DNA of 10,728 nt from an uncultured Chloroflexota bacterium (GTDB lineage Bacteria; Chloroflexota; Dehalococcoidia; Lucifugimonadales; CAJWER01): the NCBI GenBank assembly GCA_913030785.1, contig CAJWER010000087.1, positions 1-10,728 of the forward strand, given 5' to 3'. The stretch's first letter is position 1. Each line of letters opens with the position of its first letter. Of this stretch, positions 1 to 9,006 are shown one piece after another. Below the pieces are notes generated by a model. It made no database searches, was not told where the DNA came from, and saw only the letters and a program-made list of their open reading frames with translations. Position numbers and translations under genes: made by a program.

Positions 1-137
1 ACCCGAAGGGCCTCGAGACGCCGGACAAGCTACCCAACCTTGCCGACTCCCTATCGAAACGGGGGCACGGGAGCGCCGAGATCGAGAAGATATTGGGGGG
101 CAACTGGCTACGGCTCTTCCGCGACGTGTGGAGTTAG
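1..137 (+). CDS. Membrane dipeptidase (peptidase M19) family, C-terminal end only
   Basis: The window opens inside a gene. Reading from base 3, 44 codons run to a TAG at 135-137. The peptide contains TPDKLPNLADSL, then RGHGSAEIEKILGGNW, and ends LRLFRDVWS. The order 'P.L...L..RG.s..ei.kilG.N.lRvf..vw' is the usual end of zinc-dependent M19 (renal/membrane dipeptidase) proteins, in which the last helix follows the conserved GxN. The zinc ligands lie upstream of the window, so activity cannot be judged. These enzymes cleave dipeptides, including some D-amino acid and beta-lactam-like amides. The next gene begins 28 bases downstream on the same strand, so co-transcription is likely. The family call rests only on this tail. 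Confidence 0.72.
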   Translation, partial: PKGLETPDKLPNLADSLSKRGHGSAEIEKILGGNWLRLFRDVWS

Positions 138-152
138 GAGCAGCAGACCGCC

Positions 153-158
153 GGGAGG
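153..158 (+). promoter_or_regulatory. Ribosome binding site fixing the enolase-family start
   Basis: GGGAGG ends seven bases before ATG 166. It supports that start over the earlier ATG at base 40, whose frame would overlap the dipeptidase tail and encode residues without family similarity. Confidence 0.7.
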
Positions 159-165
159 ACGACCG

Positions 166-1314
166 ATGAAAATAACCGATCTTAAGATCCTGATTGCCCG
201 TGGCCCGTGGAGGAACCTGTGCATCGTGAAGGTGGAGACGGACACCGCGCACTATGGCTGGGGGGAGTCCGGGCTCATCGGTCGGGAGCTTGCGGTGAAA
301 GGCGCCATTGAGCACTTCCGCGAATTCCTTATCGGTAAGGATGCGAGGCGGATGGGGGCGCTCTGGCAAGAGATGTACCGCGGCCAGTACTTCGAGGGCG
401 GGCGAGTGCTGACGGCGGCAATCTCCGCCATCGACATCGCTCTATACGACGTGGTGGCGAAGAGTCTCGGCGTGCCCGTGTACCAGCTCCTGGGCGGCGC
501 TCATCGCGACCGCGTGCCATGCTTCACCACATCGCATGCGGCGATGGGGCCGGCCGCGGTGGAGGACGCGCGGCGTATGGTGAACGACGGCTGGCCCTCT
601 ATCCGATTCACCTTCGGCGAACCCGACACGGGCGGCGACCCGGCGCTGTTCGAACCAAGGGAGTCCATTGCGCTGACCGCCGAGTGGATGCGCCGGGTCC
701 GAGAGGCCGTGGGGCCAGCGCCGATCCTTGGGATGGAGTACCACCACAGACTATCTGTAGCCGAGGCTGCATCCTTCTGCCAGCGGATGCCCTCGGGCAC
801 ACTGGACTTCCTGGAGGAGCCGATTCGCGATGAGACCCCCGAGGCCTATGAGGCGCTGCGCCGGATGACCGACGTGCCCTTCGCCATCGGCGAGGAGTTT
901 GCCAGCAAGTGGCAATTCCTGCCCTACATCGAGCGAGGCATCGCCAACTTTGCGCGTATCGATCTGTGCAACGTGGGCGGTTTCACGGAGGCGATGAAGG
1001 TGGCCGGCTGGTGCGAGGCCCACTACATAGATATGATGCCCCACAACCCGCTTGGCCCCATCAGCACCGCGGCCAACCTGCACTTCGCCGCCGCAGTGCC
1101 CAACTACGCATGGCTGGAAGAACGCACCAGCGACCTCGTCTTCGGCCCCGACTACTTCCCGGTGCAGCCGGAGATCGACGGAGTGACCTTCCCTGTTCCG
1201 GAGGGCCCCGGCCTGGGCGTCGAATTCAATGAGGCTGCGGTGGGGGAGCACCCGTTCGAGTTCTGGGAGGCGGGGCACCTGCACCGGCGCGACGGCTCGT
1301 ACACCAACTACTGA
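166..1314 (+). CDS. Mandelate racemase/galactonate dehydratase-like enolase-superfamily protein
   Basis: This 382-residue protein has the usual length and layout of the mandelate racemase subgroup: a capping domain (about 1-115, with the SAIDIALYDVVAKSLGVPVYQLLGG helix region) and a TIM barrel. Family members abstract an alpha proton from a carboxylate, usually to dehydrate sugar acids. Barrel residues match the D-galactonate dehydratase pattern: metal-ligand positions E191, E217 (LEEP) and E243 (GEE), each 26 apart; H193 beside the first ligand; the D266/H293 dyad (RIDLCNVGG, MPHNPLGP); and E318 (WLEER). The C-terminus has the family's GPGLGVEFNE. Position 191 is normally Asp. The reading frame is open from base 40, but ATG 166 is the start: GGGAGG lies at 153-158, seven bases upstream, and family homology begins at MKITDLKI. 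The stop overlaps the next ATG (TGATG). The substrate cannot be inferred; an acid-sugar dehydratase is the best guess. Confidence 0.9.
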   Translation: MKITDLKILIARGPWRNLCIVKVETDTAHYGWGESGLIGRELAVKGAIEHFREFLIGKDARRMGALWQEMYRGQYFEGGRVLTAAISAIDIALYDVVAKSLGVPVYQLLGGAHRDRVPCFTTSHAAMGPAAVEDARRMVNDGWPSIRFTFGEPDTGGDPALFEPRESIALTAEWMRRVREAVGPAPILGMEYHHRLSVAEAASFCQRMPSGTLDFLEEPIRDETPEAYEALRRMTDVPFAIGEEFASKWQFLPYIERGIANFARIDLCNVGGFTEAMKVAGWCEAHYIDMMPHNPLGPISTAANLHFAAAVPNYAWLEERTSDLVFGPDYFPVQPEIDGVTFPVPEGPGLGVEFNEAAVGEHPFEFWEAGHLHRRDGSYTNY

Positions 1315-2282
1315 TGGCAAGTAGCATTGCCCAGGGACAGGACCATGTTCCAGACCTGCGGACGTTGGGCCTCGACTCGGCTGCGGTTCGACTGCTGCGG
1401 TCAACGCGAGGGTATCAGGCGCTCGCTCGCCATCTTGTGACTGGGGAGGTTGATGTGGCGGACATTCCGGTAGGGACAAGCGGGCGTAGCGCCGCTCAGG
1501 TGGCGCGGGCGGCCGCATTGAAGGCTGGCGAGATCCTGATGGACAGGCTCCACAAGGTGAAAGAGGTCTCCTTCAAGGGCCGAGGCAACATTGTCACCGA
1601 CGTGGACATGGAGGTCGAGCGCGAGATCTTTGCCATCCTCGGGGCCGAGTTCCCGGAGGCCGCGCTATTGGGCGAGGAGTCGGCGCGGGTGCGGGCGGAC
1701 GAGGGACTGGTGTGGATTGTAGATCCCCTCGACGGGACTCGGAACTATGCCTCGGGAATACCGATCTTCTCGACAGTGGTTGGTCTGGCGCTCGACGGCG
1801 AGGTTCTTGTGGGAGTCAACTATGATCCTGCGCGCAAAGACATGTTCGCGGCAGAGAAGGGCGCAGGTGCGTTCCTGAACGGCGAACGGATTCACGTCTC
1901 GGATACCGACGCAATTGAGGACGGCATCCTGGGCATGGACATGAGCTACAACAATGAGGGCGCAGCCAACGGACTGGACGTGGTCCGCGAAATTTGGCCG
2001 GACATGCAGACGGTACGGATTATCGGCTCCGCAGCGATGGGCATATCCTACGCCGCCGCAGGCCTGACGGACCTTTACTTCCATCACCAGTTGGAGCCAT
2101 GGGACCAGGTGGCGGGGCTGCTTCTCGTGGAGGAGGCCGGGGGCGTCATCACCGATCGCACTGGCAAGCGTGCCGGCCTCTACAGCGATGGACTGGTGGC
2201 ATCAAACGTAGGGCTGCACACCGAGTTCATGCGGCGCACGGACGGAATGGCATGGCGGCGGCCAACCCACGAGTTGGTGTAG
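1314..2282 (+). CDS. Inositol monophosphatase-family phosphatase
   Basis: This is a Mg-dependent phosphomonoesterase of the IMPase/FBPase/CysQ superfamily. From ATG 1314 it is 322 residues. The metal-binding motifs are all present: GEES at 120-123, DPLDGTRNY starting at D137 (D137, D140, T142), and WDQVAG at 263-268 with D264. KGRGNIVTDVD, before GEES, matches the N-terminal K...D.VT..D element. Substrates in this family include myo-inositol 1-phosphate, histidinol phosphate, fructose 1,6-bisphosphate and 3'-phosphoadenosine phosphate; the motifs do not separate these. The ATG overlaps the enolase stop (TGATG), suggesting translational coupling. The first 47 or so residues exceed the family's usual 260-275. 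GTG 1455, with GGGGAGG five bases upstream, would give 275 residues and is a strong alternative start. It converges on the protease gene with 12 bases between stops. Confidence 0.9.
   Translation: MASSIAQGQDHVPDLRTLGLDSAAVRLLRSTRGYQALARHLVTGEVDVADIPVGTSGRSAAQVARAAALKAGEILMDRLHKVKEVSFKGRGNIVTDVDMEVEREIFAILGAEFPEAALLGEESARVRADEGLVWIVDPLDGTRNYASGIPIFSTVVGLALDGEVLVGVNYDPARKDMFAAEKGAGAFLNGERIHVSDTDAIEDGILGMDMSYNNEGAANGLDVVREIWPDMQTVRIIGSAAMGISYAAAGLTDLYFHHQLEPWDQVAGLLLVEEAGGVITDRTGKRAGLYSDGLVASNVGLHTEFMRRTDGMAWRRPTHELV
1443..1449 (+). promoter_or_regulatory. Possible internal ribosome binding site for a shorter phosphatase
   Basis: GGGGAGG stands five bases before an in-frame GTG at 1455, whereas the ATG at 1314 has no clear Shine-Dalgarno sequence. 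Starting at 1455 would remove a 47-residue extension and leave a protein of normal family length. Confidence 0.45.
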
Positions 2283-2294
2283 ATCCGCCGAAAA

Positions 2295-3605
2295 TCAGCG
2301 TGCGGCCTCCGGCTGCTCGGTCAGTGTGACCTCAATTGTGAGCCTGCGGAGCTCGCGATAGAAGGTGACTTCGACCGTCTCGCCAGGAAGGTGGGCGATC
2401 AGGAATTTCGAGAGCTGCCCGGTGTTCACGGCGGGCTGGCCCCCCATTTCGACGATCACGTCTCTACTTTGCAGGCCAGCTTGCTGGGCCGGGTAGCCTC
2501 GGGTCACCGAGGTGACCACGATACCCTCCAAGACATCTTCTGGAAGACGAAGACCAGCCTGGCTGATGACCGCCGGGGTCAGGTCCACGGGCGAAAAGCC
2601 CATGAAGCCTCGCTCCACGTAGCCCCTGCTCATTAGCTGTTCGGCCACCACCCTGGCGTCGTCGATATTGATGGCGAAGCCGATGCCCTGGCCGTTTAGA
2701 AGGATTGCCGTATTGATGCCGACCACCTCGCCGCGAGTGTTTACTAGCGGCCCCCCGCTGTTGCCAGGATTGATGGAGGCATCGGTCTGGATCAGGTCGA
2801 CGATCGTTGTCTGCGGGCCGGTGGCGAGCGAACGGCCTACCGCGCTCACGACCCCCTTGCTCACAGTCGGCCCTCCACGCAGACCCAGGGCGTGGCCGAT
2901 CGCGATCACATCCTCACCGACCTCCATTTCCGCAGCAACGCCGAGTCTGGCCGGGGTCAGGTCGGTAGCGACGATCTCGATCACGGCGGTATCGGTCCTC
3001 GGGTCTCGTCCGATCAACTCCGCCGAGTAGCGCTGGCCGTTGCTGAGCGTCACGATTATGCGCTGGGCATCCTGGATGACGTGGTTGTTGGTGAGGATAT
3101 GACCCGCCTTATCGAGAATCACACCCGTACCCACGCCATCTGGTACCGGCTGATTGAACGTGCCCATGCTCGCGTCCAGGGTCGTGGCGATGTGGACCAC
3201 AGAGGGTCGTAGCAGCTTCACGATGTCGACCGTCGATAGTGCCTCCGCGGCCGCTGGTTGGAACGCGACATCGGCGCGGGGGATGGTTCCGTTCGCGGCC
3301 TGCTTGGGCACGGCGGTCGGGGCCGGCGCTAACAGTGCGGCGGCAATAGGCGTGGAGGTCGCTTCGACGCTGGCCGATGGCGTTGTTCCGCTGATCGAAT
3401 CGACAGCGGCGGCCGCCGCCACGGGTGTTTCGCCCGGAGTCGCTATCTGCTCTGGGGAGATTGAAGGTGGCGCCGTCGGCACGGGGGTCGCCGAAGCCGT
3501 CGAGGCATTGCCAGACGAGCCTAATGATAAGCCCTGCGAACAGGCCGCCAGGGCGAAAGCCCCGATGAGTGAGACTGCAAATATCAGGTTCCGTAGACTA
3601 GGCAA
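2295..3605 (-). CDS. HtrA/DegP-like trypsin-family serine protease with PDZ domain, predicted lipoprotein
   Basis: This 436-residue protein is an envelope quality-control protease that degrades misfolded exported proteins. The N-terminus is a lipoprotein signal peptide with a hydrophobic stretch at about 7-21 and lipobox LAAC, so Cys22 should be lipidated and the enzyme membrane-anchored outside the cytoplasm. A low-complexity Ser/Thr/Ala/Pro linker covers about 28-120. The protease domain (about 130-325) has the catalytic triad H175 (TNNHV), D205 (RTDTAV) and S283 (GNSGGP), and a conserved IGFAI strand at 308-312. One PDZ domain follows (about 331-430), with GIVVTSV, AGLQSRDVIVEMGGQP and ATP-independent HtrA architecture. 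The ATG at 3605 is chosen because the signal peptide starts there; a G-rich stretch lies just upstream. The gene lies 273 bases downstream of rpsU on the same strand and may have its own promoter. Confidence 0.93.
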   Translation of the reverse strand: MPSLRNLIFAVSLIGAFALAACSQGLSLGSSGNASTASATPVPTAPPSISPEQIATPGETPVAAAAAVDSISGTTPSASVEATSTPIAAALLAPAPTAVPKQAANGTIPRADVAFQPAAAEALSTVDIVKLLRPSVVHIATTLDASMGTFNQPVPDGVGTGVILDKAGHILTNNHVIQDAQRIIVTLSNGQRYSAELIGRDPRTDTAVIEIVATDLTPARLGVAAEMEVGEDVIAIGHALGLRGGPTVSKGVVSAVGRSLATGPQTTIVDLIQTDASINPGNSGGPLVNTRGEVVGINTAILLNGQGIGFAINIDDARVVAEQLMSRGYVERGFMGFSPVDLTPAVISQAGLRLPEDVLEGIVVTSVTRGYPAQQAGLQSRDVIVEMGGQPAVNTGQLSKFLIAHLPGETVEVTFYRELRRLTIEVTLTEQPEAAR

Positions 3606-3878
3606 TGCGGGCCCCCTGGGAGCGCGGTCACGCGTGCAGGCGTGGCTTGCGGGGTCGCCGATTTCGCACGGCGACGCCCTCTTGCCCCCTGCACATATGA
3701 TGCAGTCTGAACAACAAGCGTTTCACACAGTGAAACGTCTGGGACGAGGGAGGCGTTGGTCCGAGGCGCAAAGTACCAGAGCCGATCCGCGGGCGAGATA
3801 CTCCGCGGGATGGTGGAGACTGGTTGTGCGAGGGGCTGTTTGCGACTCGCCTGAGCAGGCTACAGACGTCGGACAGGA
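3606..3878. other. Spacer between rpsU and the HtrA gene with three inverted repeats
   Basis: No coding region is supported here. Three perfect inverted repeats are visible: GTCGCCG...CGGCGAC (3654-3675, 8-base loop), CGTTTCACACAGTGAAACG (3719-3737, 8-bp arms, 3-base loop) and CCGCGG...CCGCGG (3787-3808). None is followed by a T-run on the minus strand, so none is a standard intrinsic terminator. They may be operators or mRNA structures for the protease gene. I could not place a convincing -35/-10 pair. Confidence 0.6.
3719..3737. promoter_or_regulatory. Perfect palindrome upstream of the HtrA gene, possible operator
   Basis: CGTTTCACACAGTGAAACG has 8-bp arms separated by three bases and lies 114 bases upstream of the protease ATG. 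Its size and A/T-rich arms suit a binding site for a dimeric regulator, but it could equally form an RNA hairpin. The regulator is unknown. Confidence 0.4.
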
Positions 3879-4067
3879 CTAGCGGTTGCGGCGTCGGCGC
3901 AGTCGCCGAAGGCTGCGAGCCTTGTCCAGCCGCTCCTGCTCGCCCTTCGAGCGGAAGAAGCGCCGATTCCTGAGCTCTCTCAGGATGCCGGAGCGCTGCA
4001 TCTGTGTCTGGAACCGCTTCAGAAGCTGTTCCGGGTCCTCGCCATCACGAAGTGTCACGAAAGACAA
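3879..4067 (-). CDS. rpsU: Small ribosomal subunit protein bS21
   Basis: This 62-residue, very basic protein joins the 30S subunit near the mRNA exit and anti-Shine-Dalgarno region. It reads SFVTLRDGEDPEQLLKRF, then QMQRSGILRELRNRRFF, then RSKGEQERLDKA and an Arg-rich end. This matches bS21, with the early 'v.v.dgE..e..lrRFkr...k.GIl.e.r.r.ff.kp...r' core and a basic tail. The frame extends far upstream, but TTG at 4067 is the likely start: AGGAGG (4077-4082 on this strand) precedes it by nine bases, and upstream residues do not match the family. GTG 4058 is the only close alternative. A perfect TATAAT promoter lies upstream. It precedes the HtrA gene on the same strand. Its small size and lack of ATG make it easy to miss. 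Confidence 0.9.
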   Translation of the reverse strand: MSFVTLRDGEDPEQLLKRFQTQMQRSGILRELRNRRFFRSKGEQERLDKARSLRRLRRRRNR

Positions 4068-4076
4068 GCTACCTAC

Positions 4077-4082
4077 CCTCCT
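4077..4082 (-). promoter_or_regulatory. Ribosome binding site of rpsU (decides a TTG start)
   Basis: AGGAGG on the minus strand ends nine bases before TTG 4067. From the alternative GTG 4058 the distance would be 18 bases, too far for normal initiation. Confidence 0.75.
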
Positions 4083-4098
4083 CGAATTGCGGCGACCA

Positions 4099-4115
4099 AC
4101 CGCAGAGCCTGCGGT
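4099..4115 (-). promoter_or_regulatory. Hairpin in the rpsU leader
   Basis: ACCGCAG and CTGCGGT form a perfect 7-bp stem around a 3-base loop (GCT on the minus strand), between the predicted transcription start and the ribosome binding site. Ribosomal protein genes are often controlled by binding to such leader structures, so autoregulation is possible; no known bS21 motif is recognised. Confidence 0.4.
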
Positions 4116-4131
4116 CCACCGGCGAAGGCCC

Positions 4132-4161
4132 ATTATAGCCGCAAAAGCCCGATCGTGCCAC
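4132..4161 (-). promoter_or_regulatory. Sigma-70-type promoter for rpsU
   Basis: On the minus strand a perfect -10 TATAAT (4132-4137) lies 18 bases from a -35-like GTGGCA (4156-4161), which matches TTGACA at four of six positions. The predicted start of transcription is near 4125, giving a leader of roughly 57 bases. It sits just past the end of the broken DHFR-like gene. Confidence 0.65.
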
Positions 4162-4164
4162 CGT

Positions 4165-4731
4165 TCACGAGGTCCGTGCAGTTGTTGTGTCGTAGACGAG
4201 CCGGATAGCACCATTGTCGTACGATACGGAATGGATGATGCGCATTGGACCTGAATACGGCTCGCTGAAGAGGAAAATCCCTTCGCAGAGGACTTCGGGC
4301 ATGATCGTGAGGGCAAGTGTGTCTACTACGCCGCCGAGCAGGGCGGCCGCCACGACATTGCCGCCGCCAAACACCCAAAGGCGTTTCGAAGTCTGCGCTG
4401 ACCACTCCGTAACGGCTTTTGCGGTGGGGGCTGACCGAAAGGTAATGTTGGCGCCGCCAAGTGCTGCCAGGTCGGTGGTGCTGGGGAGGGCGAGCGTCGG
4501 GCGGTCACCTCACAGCCACCCCCACTCCAGTAATTGCTGATAGCTCTTCCGGCCCATCACCAGAGCGCCAATCCGTTTTGCCATTCATCGAAGTCAAAAT
4601 CGGCTAGGGGGATACTTTTCCAAGAAGTCGACGGCGCCGTCAAGCCGTGCGACATAGCCGTCGAGAGAAACCGCCAAGCTGGCGACCACGCCGGTGTCTC
4701 GTTTGGTCTCCGGTTGCGGTTGCTTGTTCAT
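4165..4731 (-). pseudogene. Decayed dihydrofolate reductase/RibD C-terminal-family gene
   Basis: Read from ATG 4731 on the minus strand to TGA 4165-4167, the region is the length of an intact family member (188 codons) and has its landmarks in order: VVASLAVSLDGYVARLDGAV near the N-terminus, IGALVMGRKSYQQLLEWGW in the middle, then RLWVFGGGNVVAAALLGGV, LTIMPEVL and NGAIRLVYD. Three lesions break it. A frameshift near a run of five C (4607-4611) moves the frame so that LADFDFDEWQ is read. A second near 4572-4580 restores the frame. TGA at 4510-4512 replaces the Trp expected in 'WGW.WGDRPT'. Intact relatives are NADPH-dependent reductases of the yyaP/RibD-C type. Three separate defects argue for a pseudogene rather than one sequencing error. 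The rpsU promoter lies immediately downstream. Confidence 0.85.
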
Positions 4732-4822
4732 CGGTAAGCGAGTATTCCCATATCAATTTTCCTATGTAGATGCGGCGCCGATATTGGTCACGATAGCCAT
4801 GCTGAGGCCGAATAGCCGGCGG

Positions 4823-4838
4823 TAGCACAAACGTGCTA
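4823..4838. promoter_or_regulatory. Inverted repeat upstream of the uvrA promoter, possible operator
   Basis: TAGCACAAACGTGCTA has perfect 6-bp arms around AAAC and ends 23 bases before the extended -10. A second copy of the left half, AATAGC at 4811-4816, can pair with GCTATT at 4835-4840, so two alternative pairings share one arm. uvrA belongs to the LexA regulon in many bacteria, but this does not match a LexA box I know. Confidence 0.45.
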
Positions 4839-4861
4839 TTGTATCAATGAAATGTTCCCGG

Positions 4862-4870
4862 TGGTAGAAT
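4862..4870 (+). promoter_or_regulatory. Extended -10 promoter element for uvrA
   Basis: TGGTAGAAT fits the extended -10 consensus TGnTATAAT with one mismatch. No good -35 lies 16-18 bases upstream, which is typical for promoters relying on the extended element. It would give a leader of about 50 bases before the TTG start. Confidence 0.55.
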
Positions 4871-4909
4871 GAACTTCGCCCATTTGGGCTTCCTCAACCC
4901 CAGGAAAAG

Positions 4910-4921
4910 CCCTTCGGAGGG
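4910..4921 (+). promoter_or_regulatory. Ribosome binding site of uvrA, partly in a short hairpin
   Basis: GGAGGG (4916-4921) lies six bases before TTG 4928 and supports that start. CCCT (4910-4913) can pair with AGGG (4918-4921) around TCGG, so the Shine-Dalgarno sequence may be partly masked. The stem is only four base pairs. Confidence 0.55.
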
Positions 4922-4927
4922 TCGCCT

Positions 4928-7864
<2,937 letters not shown>

Positions 7865-8041
7865 GGTCTTCCTCACGGCCTCCCGTGGTGGAGGGTCCGG
7901 TCCCTTCGCCCCCCTTGGGGGAGAAGGCTAGGGTGAGGGGCCGTCTGCCTATCCCGACGGCCATTTGTGAAGGCGAATCACCCTCACCTCAATCCTCTCC
8001 CATCAAGGGAGAGGAGGTCCGAACGCAAAGGATACGACGAA
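7865..8041. other. Spacer between uvrA and the dehydratase pair
   Basis: Most of this 177-base gap is taken up by the hairpin-rich repeat (7902-8017). AAAGGA at 8027-8032 is the probable ribosome binding site of the next gene. The frame of that gene stays open back to 7967, but the upstream translation (PHLNPLPSRERR) is the familiar spurious product of this repeat type. Confidence 0.65.
7902..8017. repeat. Hairpin-rich intergenic repeat element with inverted arms
   Basis: The left arm (7902-7940) and right arm (7981-8017) are imperfect reverse complements sharing a CCCTCACC-type outer block, and each folds on itself. The right arm has an 8-bp stem, CCTCTCCC/GGGAGAGG around ATCAA (about 7994-8014). 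The left arm has a C-run/G-run stem around CTTG (about 7904-7926). Between them, GGCCGTC and GACGGCC (7939-7945, 7956-7962) form a perfect 7-bp stem with a 10-base loop. Elements of this 'CCCTCACC..CTCTCCC..GGGAGAG' type recur between genes in many bacterial genomes. Only one copy is in this window, so dispersal cannot be shown here. It could also end or stabilise the uvrA transcript. Confidence 0.6.
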
Positions 8042-9004
8042 ATGAGTACCGCCACCGCAGTTCCCATCGATGATGTTTGTGCTGCCGCCGAGCGCATCTC
8101 GGATGTCGCCATTCGGACGCCGCTGTTGCGCCTCAACGTCGACGACGCTCCCGCTGAGATATACCTGAAGTTGGAGAATCTCCAGCCCAGTGGCGCGTTC
8201 AAGCTCAGGGGCGCGGCCAATGCCGTCCGGATTGCCGACCCCGTGGACCTGGAGCAGGGTGTCTGGACGGCTAGCTCCGGCAACATGGCGCTGTCGGTGG
8301 CATGGATAGCGCGGCGTTTCGGGCTGGCATGTACGGCGGTGGTCTCTGACAACTCCCCGGAGGCGAAGCTGAGCGTTATCGAGAGCCTGGGTGCGAGCAT
8401 CATCAAGGTCCCCTGGGAAGAGATTTTACAGATATGTCGGGTCCACGGGCGAGACGGCATGCAAGGCCTGTTCCTGCACCCCTTCAGCGACTCTGCGGTG
8501 ATGGCCGGCAACGCCACTGTGGGTCTTGAGATCGTGGAGGACCTGCCGGATGTCGATACGGTCCTTGTGCCCTACGGTGGAGGCGGGTTTGCAGCCAGCG
8601 TCGCTTCGGCGGTCAAGGCGTTGCGACCCCAGACGAAGGTACTGGCCGCGGAGGTCGAGTCGGGGGCAGCCCTGGCCGGAGCGATTGCGGCGGGCGGGCC
8701 GGTCGAGGTGGAGCAACCGCCGTCATTCGTTAGCGGCATCGGCTCGCCCATGGTCTTTGAGCACATGTGGCCCCTGGTGAGCGAGCTGCTGGACGGCTCG
8801 GTCGTTTCGTCCATTGAGGAGACGGCAACCGCAGTCAAACTGGTCGCCGAACGGGCTCACACCATCGCAGAGGGCGCCGGGGCATCGTCGGTAGCCGGTG
8901 CGTTGTCGGGCAAGGCTGGGGGCGGTAAGATCGCGTGTGTCGTATCGGGCGGGAATATCGATCTGTCGAAGCTGGCGAAAATACTACGAGGGCAGGTGCC
9001 GTAG
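8042..9004 (+). CDS. Threonine/serine dehydratase-like PLP enzyme (fold type II), first of a tandem pair
   Basis: This 320-residue protein is a pyridoxal-phosphate enzyme of the threonine ammonia-lyase family, which typically deaminates Thr or Ser to a 2-oxoacid and ammonia. The Schiff-base lysine is K54 in GAFKLRGA. The substrate (asparagine) loop is SSGNMA (78-83), the phosphate-binding Gly loop is GGGG (179-182), and SGGN (302-305) supplies S302 near the pyridine nitrogen. There is no C-terminal ACT domain, so it resembles the catabolic rather than the allosteric biosynthetic form. The loop has Met82 where threonine deaminases usually have His (SGNHAQ), so the substrate is uncertain. ATG 8042 is chosen because family similarity starts just after it and AAAGGA lies nine bases upstream. 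It is separated from its paralogue by two bases. Confidence 0.88.
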   Translation: MSTATAVPIDDVCAAAERISDVAIRTPLLRLNVDDAPAEIYLKLENLQPSGAFKLRGAANAVRIADPVDLEQGVWTASSGNMALSVAWIARRFGLACTAVVSDNSPEAKLSVIESLGASIIKVPWEEILQICRVHGRDGMQGLFLHPFSDSAVMAGNATVGLEIVEDLPDVDTVLVPYGGGGFAASVASAVKALRPQTKVLAAEVESGAALAGAIAAGGPVEVEQPPSFVSGIGSPMVFEHMWPLVSELLDGSVVSSIEETATAVKLVAERAHTIAEGAGASSVAGALSGKAGGGKIACVVSGGNIDLSKLAKILRGQVP

Positions 9005-9006
9005 CA

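Larger units (their letters stand above)
4732..4927. other. Control region between the DHFR-like pseudogene and uvrA
   Basis: This divergent spacer holds no supported gene. It contains an inverted repeat (4823-4838), a likely extended -10 for uvrA (4862-4870), a small GCCCATTTGGGC hairpin (4878-4889) and a hairpin over the uvrA ribosome binding site (4910-4921). It is visibly more AT-rich than the flanking genes. Confidence 0.6.

Noticed and set aside
40..165. Upstream part of the enolase open frame as coding sequence
   Set aside because: It overlaps the dipeptidase tail in another frame, and a good ribosome binding site and family start are at 166.
751..1518. 255-codon open frame on the minus strand
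   Set aside because: Antisense to the enolase and phosphatase genes, both strongly supported; no recognisable motif.
3787..3808. CCGCGG pair as a terminator for rpsU
   Set aside because: CCGCGG is self-palindromic, the stem is short and no T-run follows on the minus strand.
3154..3882. 242-codon open frame on the plus strand
   Set aside because: It lies almost wholly antisense to the HtrA-like gene and mirrors its Ser/Thr/Ala-rich linker; no family resemblance.
4068..4316. Longer version of the bS21 protein (145 residues)
   Set aside because: The extra residues overlap the promoter and the DHFR-like pseudogene in another frame and do not resemble bS21.
7967..8041. N-terminal extension of the first dehydratase (MKANHPHLNPLPSRERR)
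   Set aside because: This is the translation of the intergenic hairpin repeat; the enzyme starts at ATG 8042.
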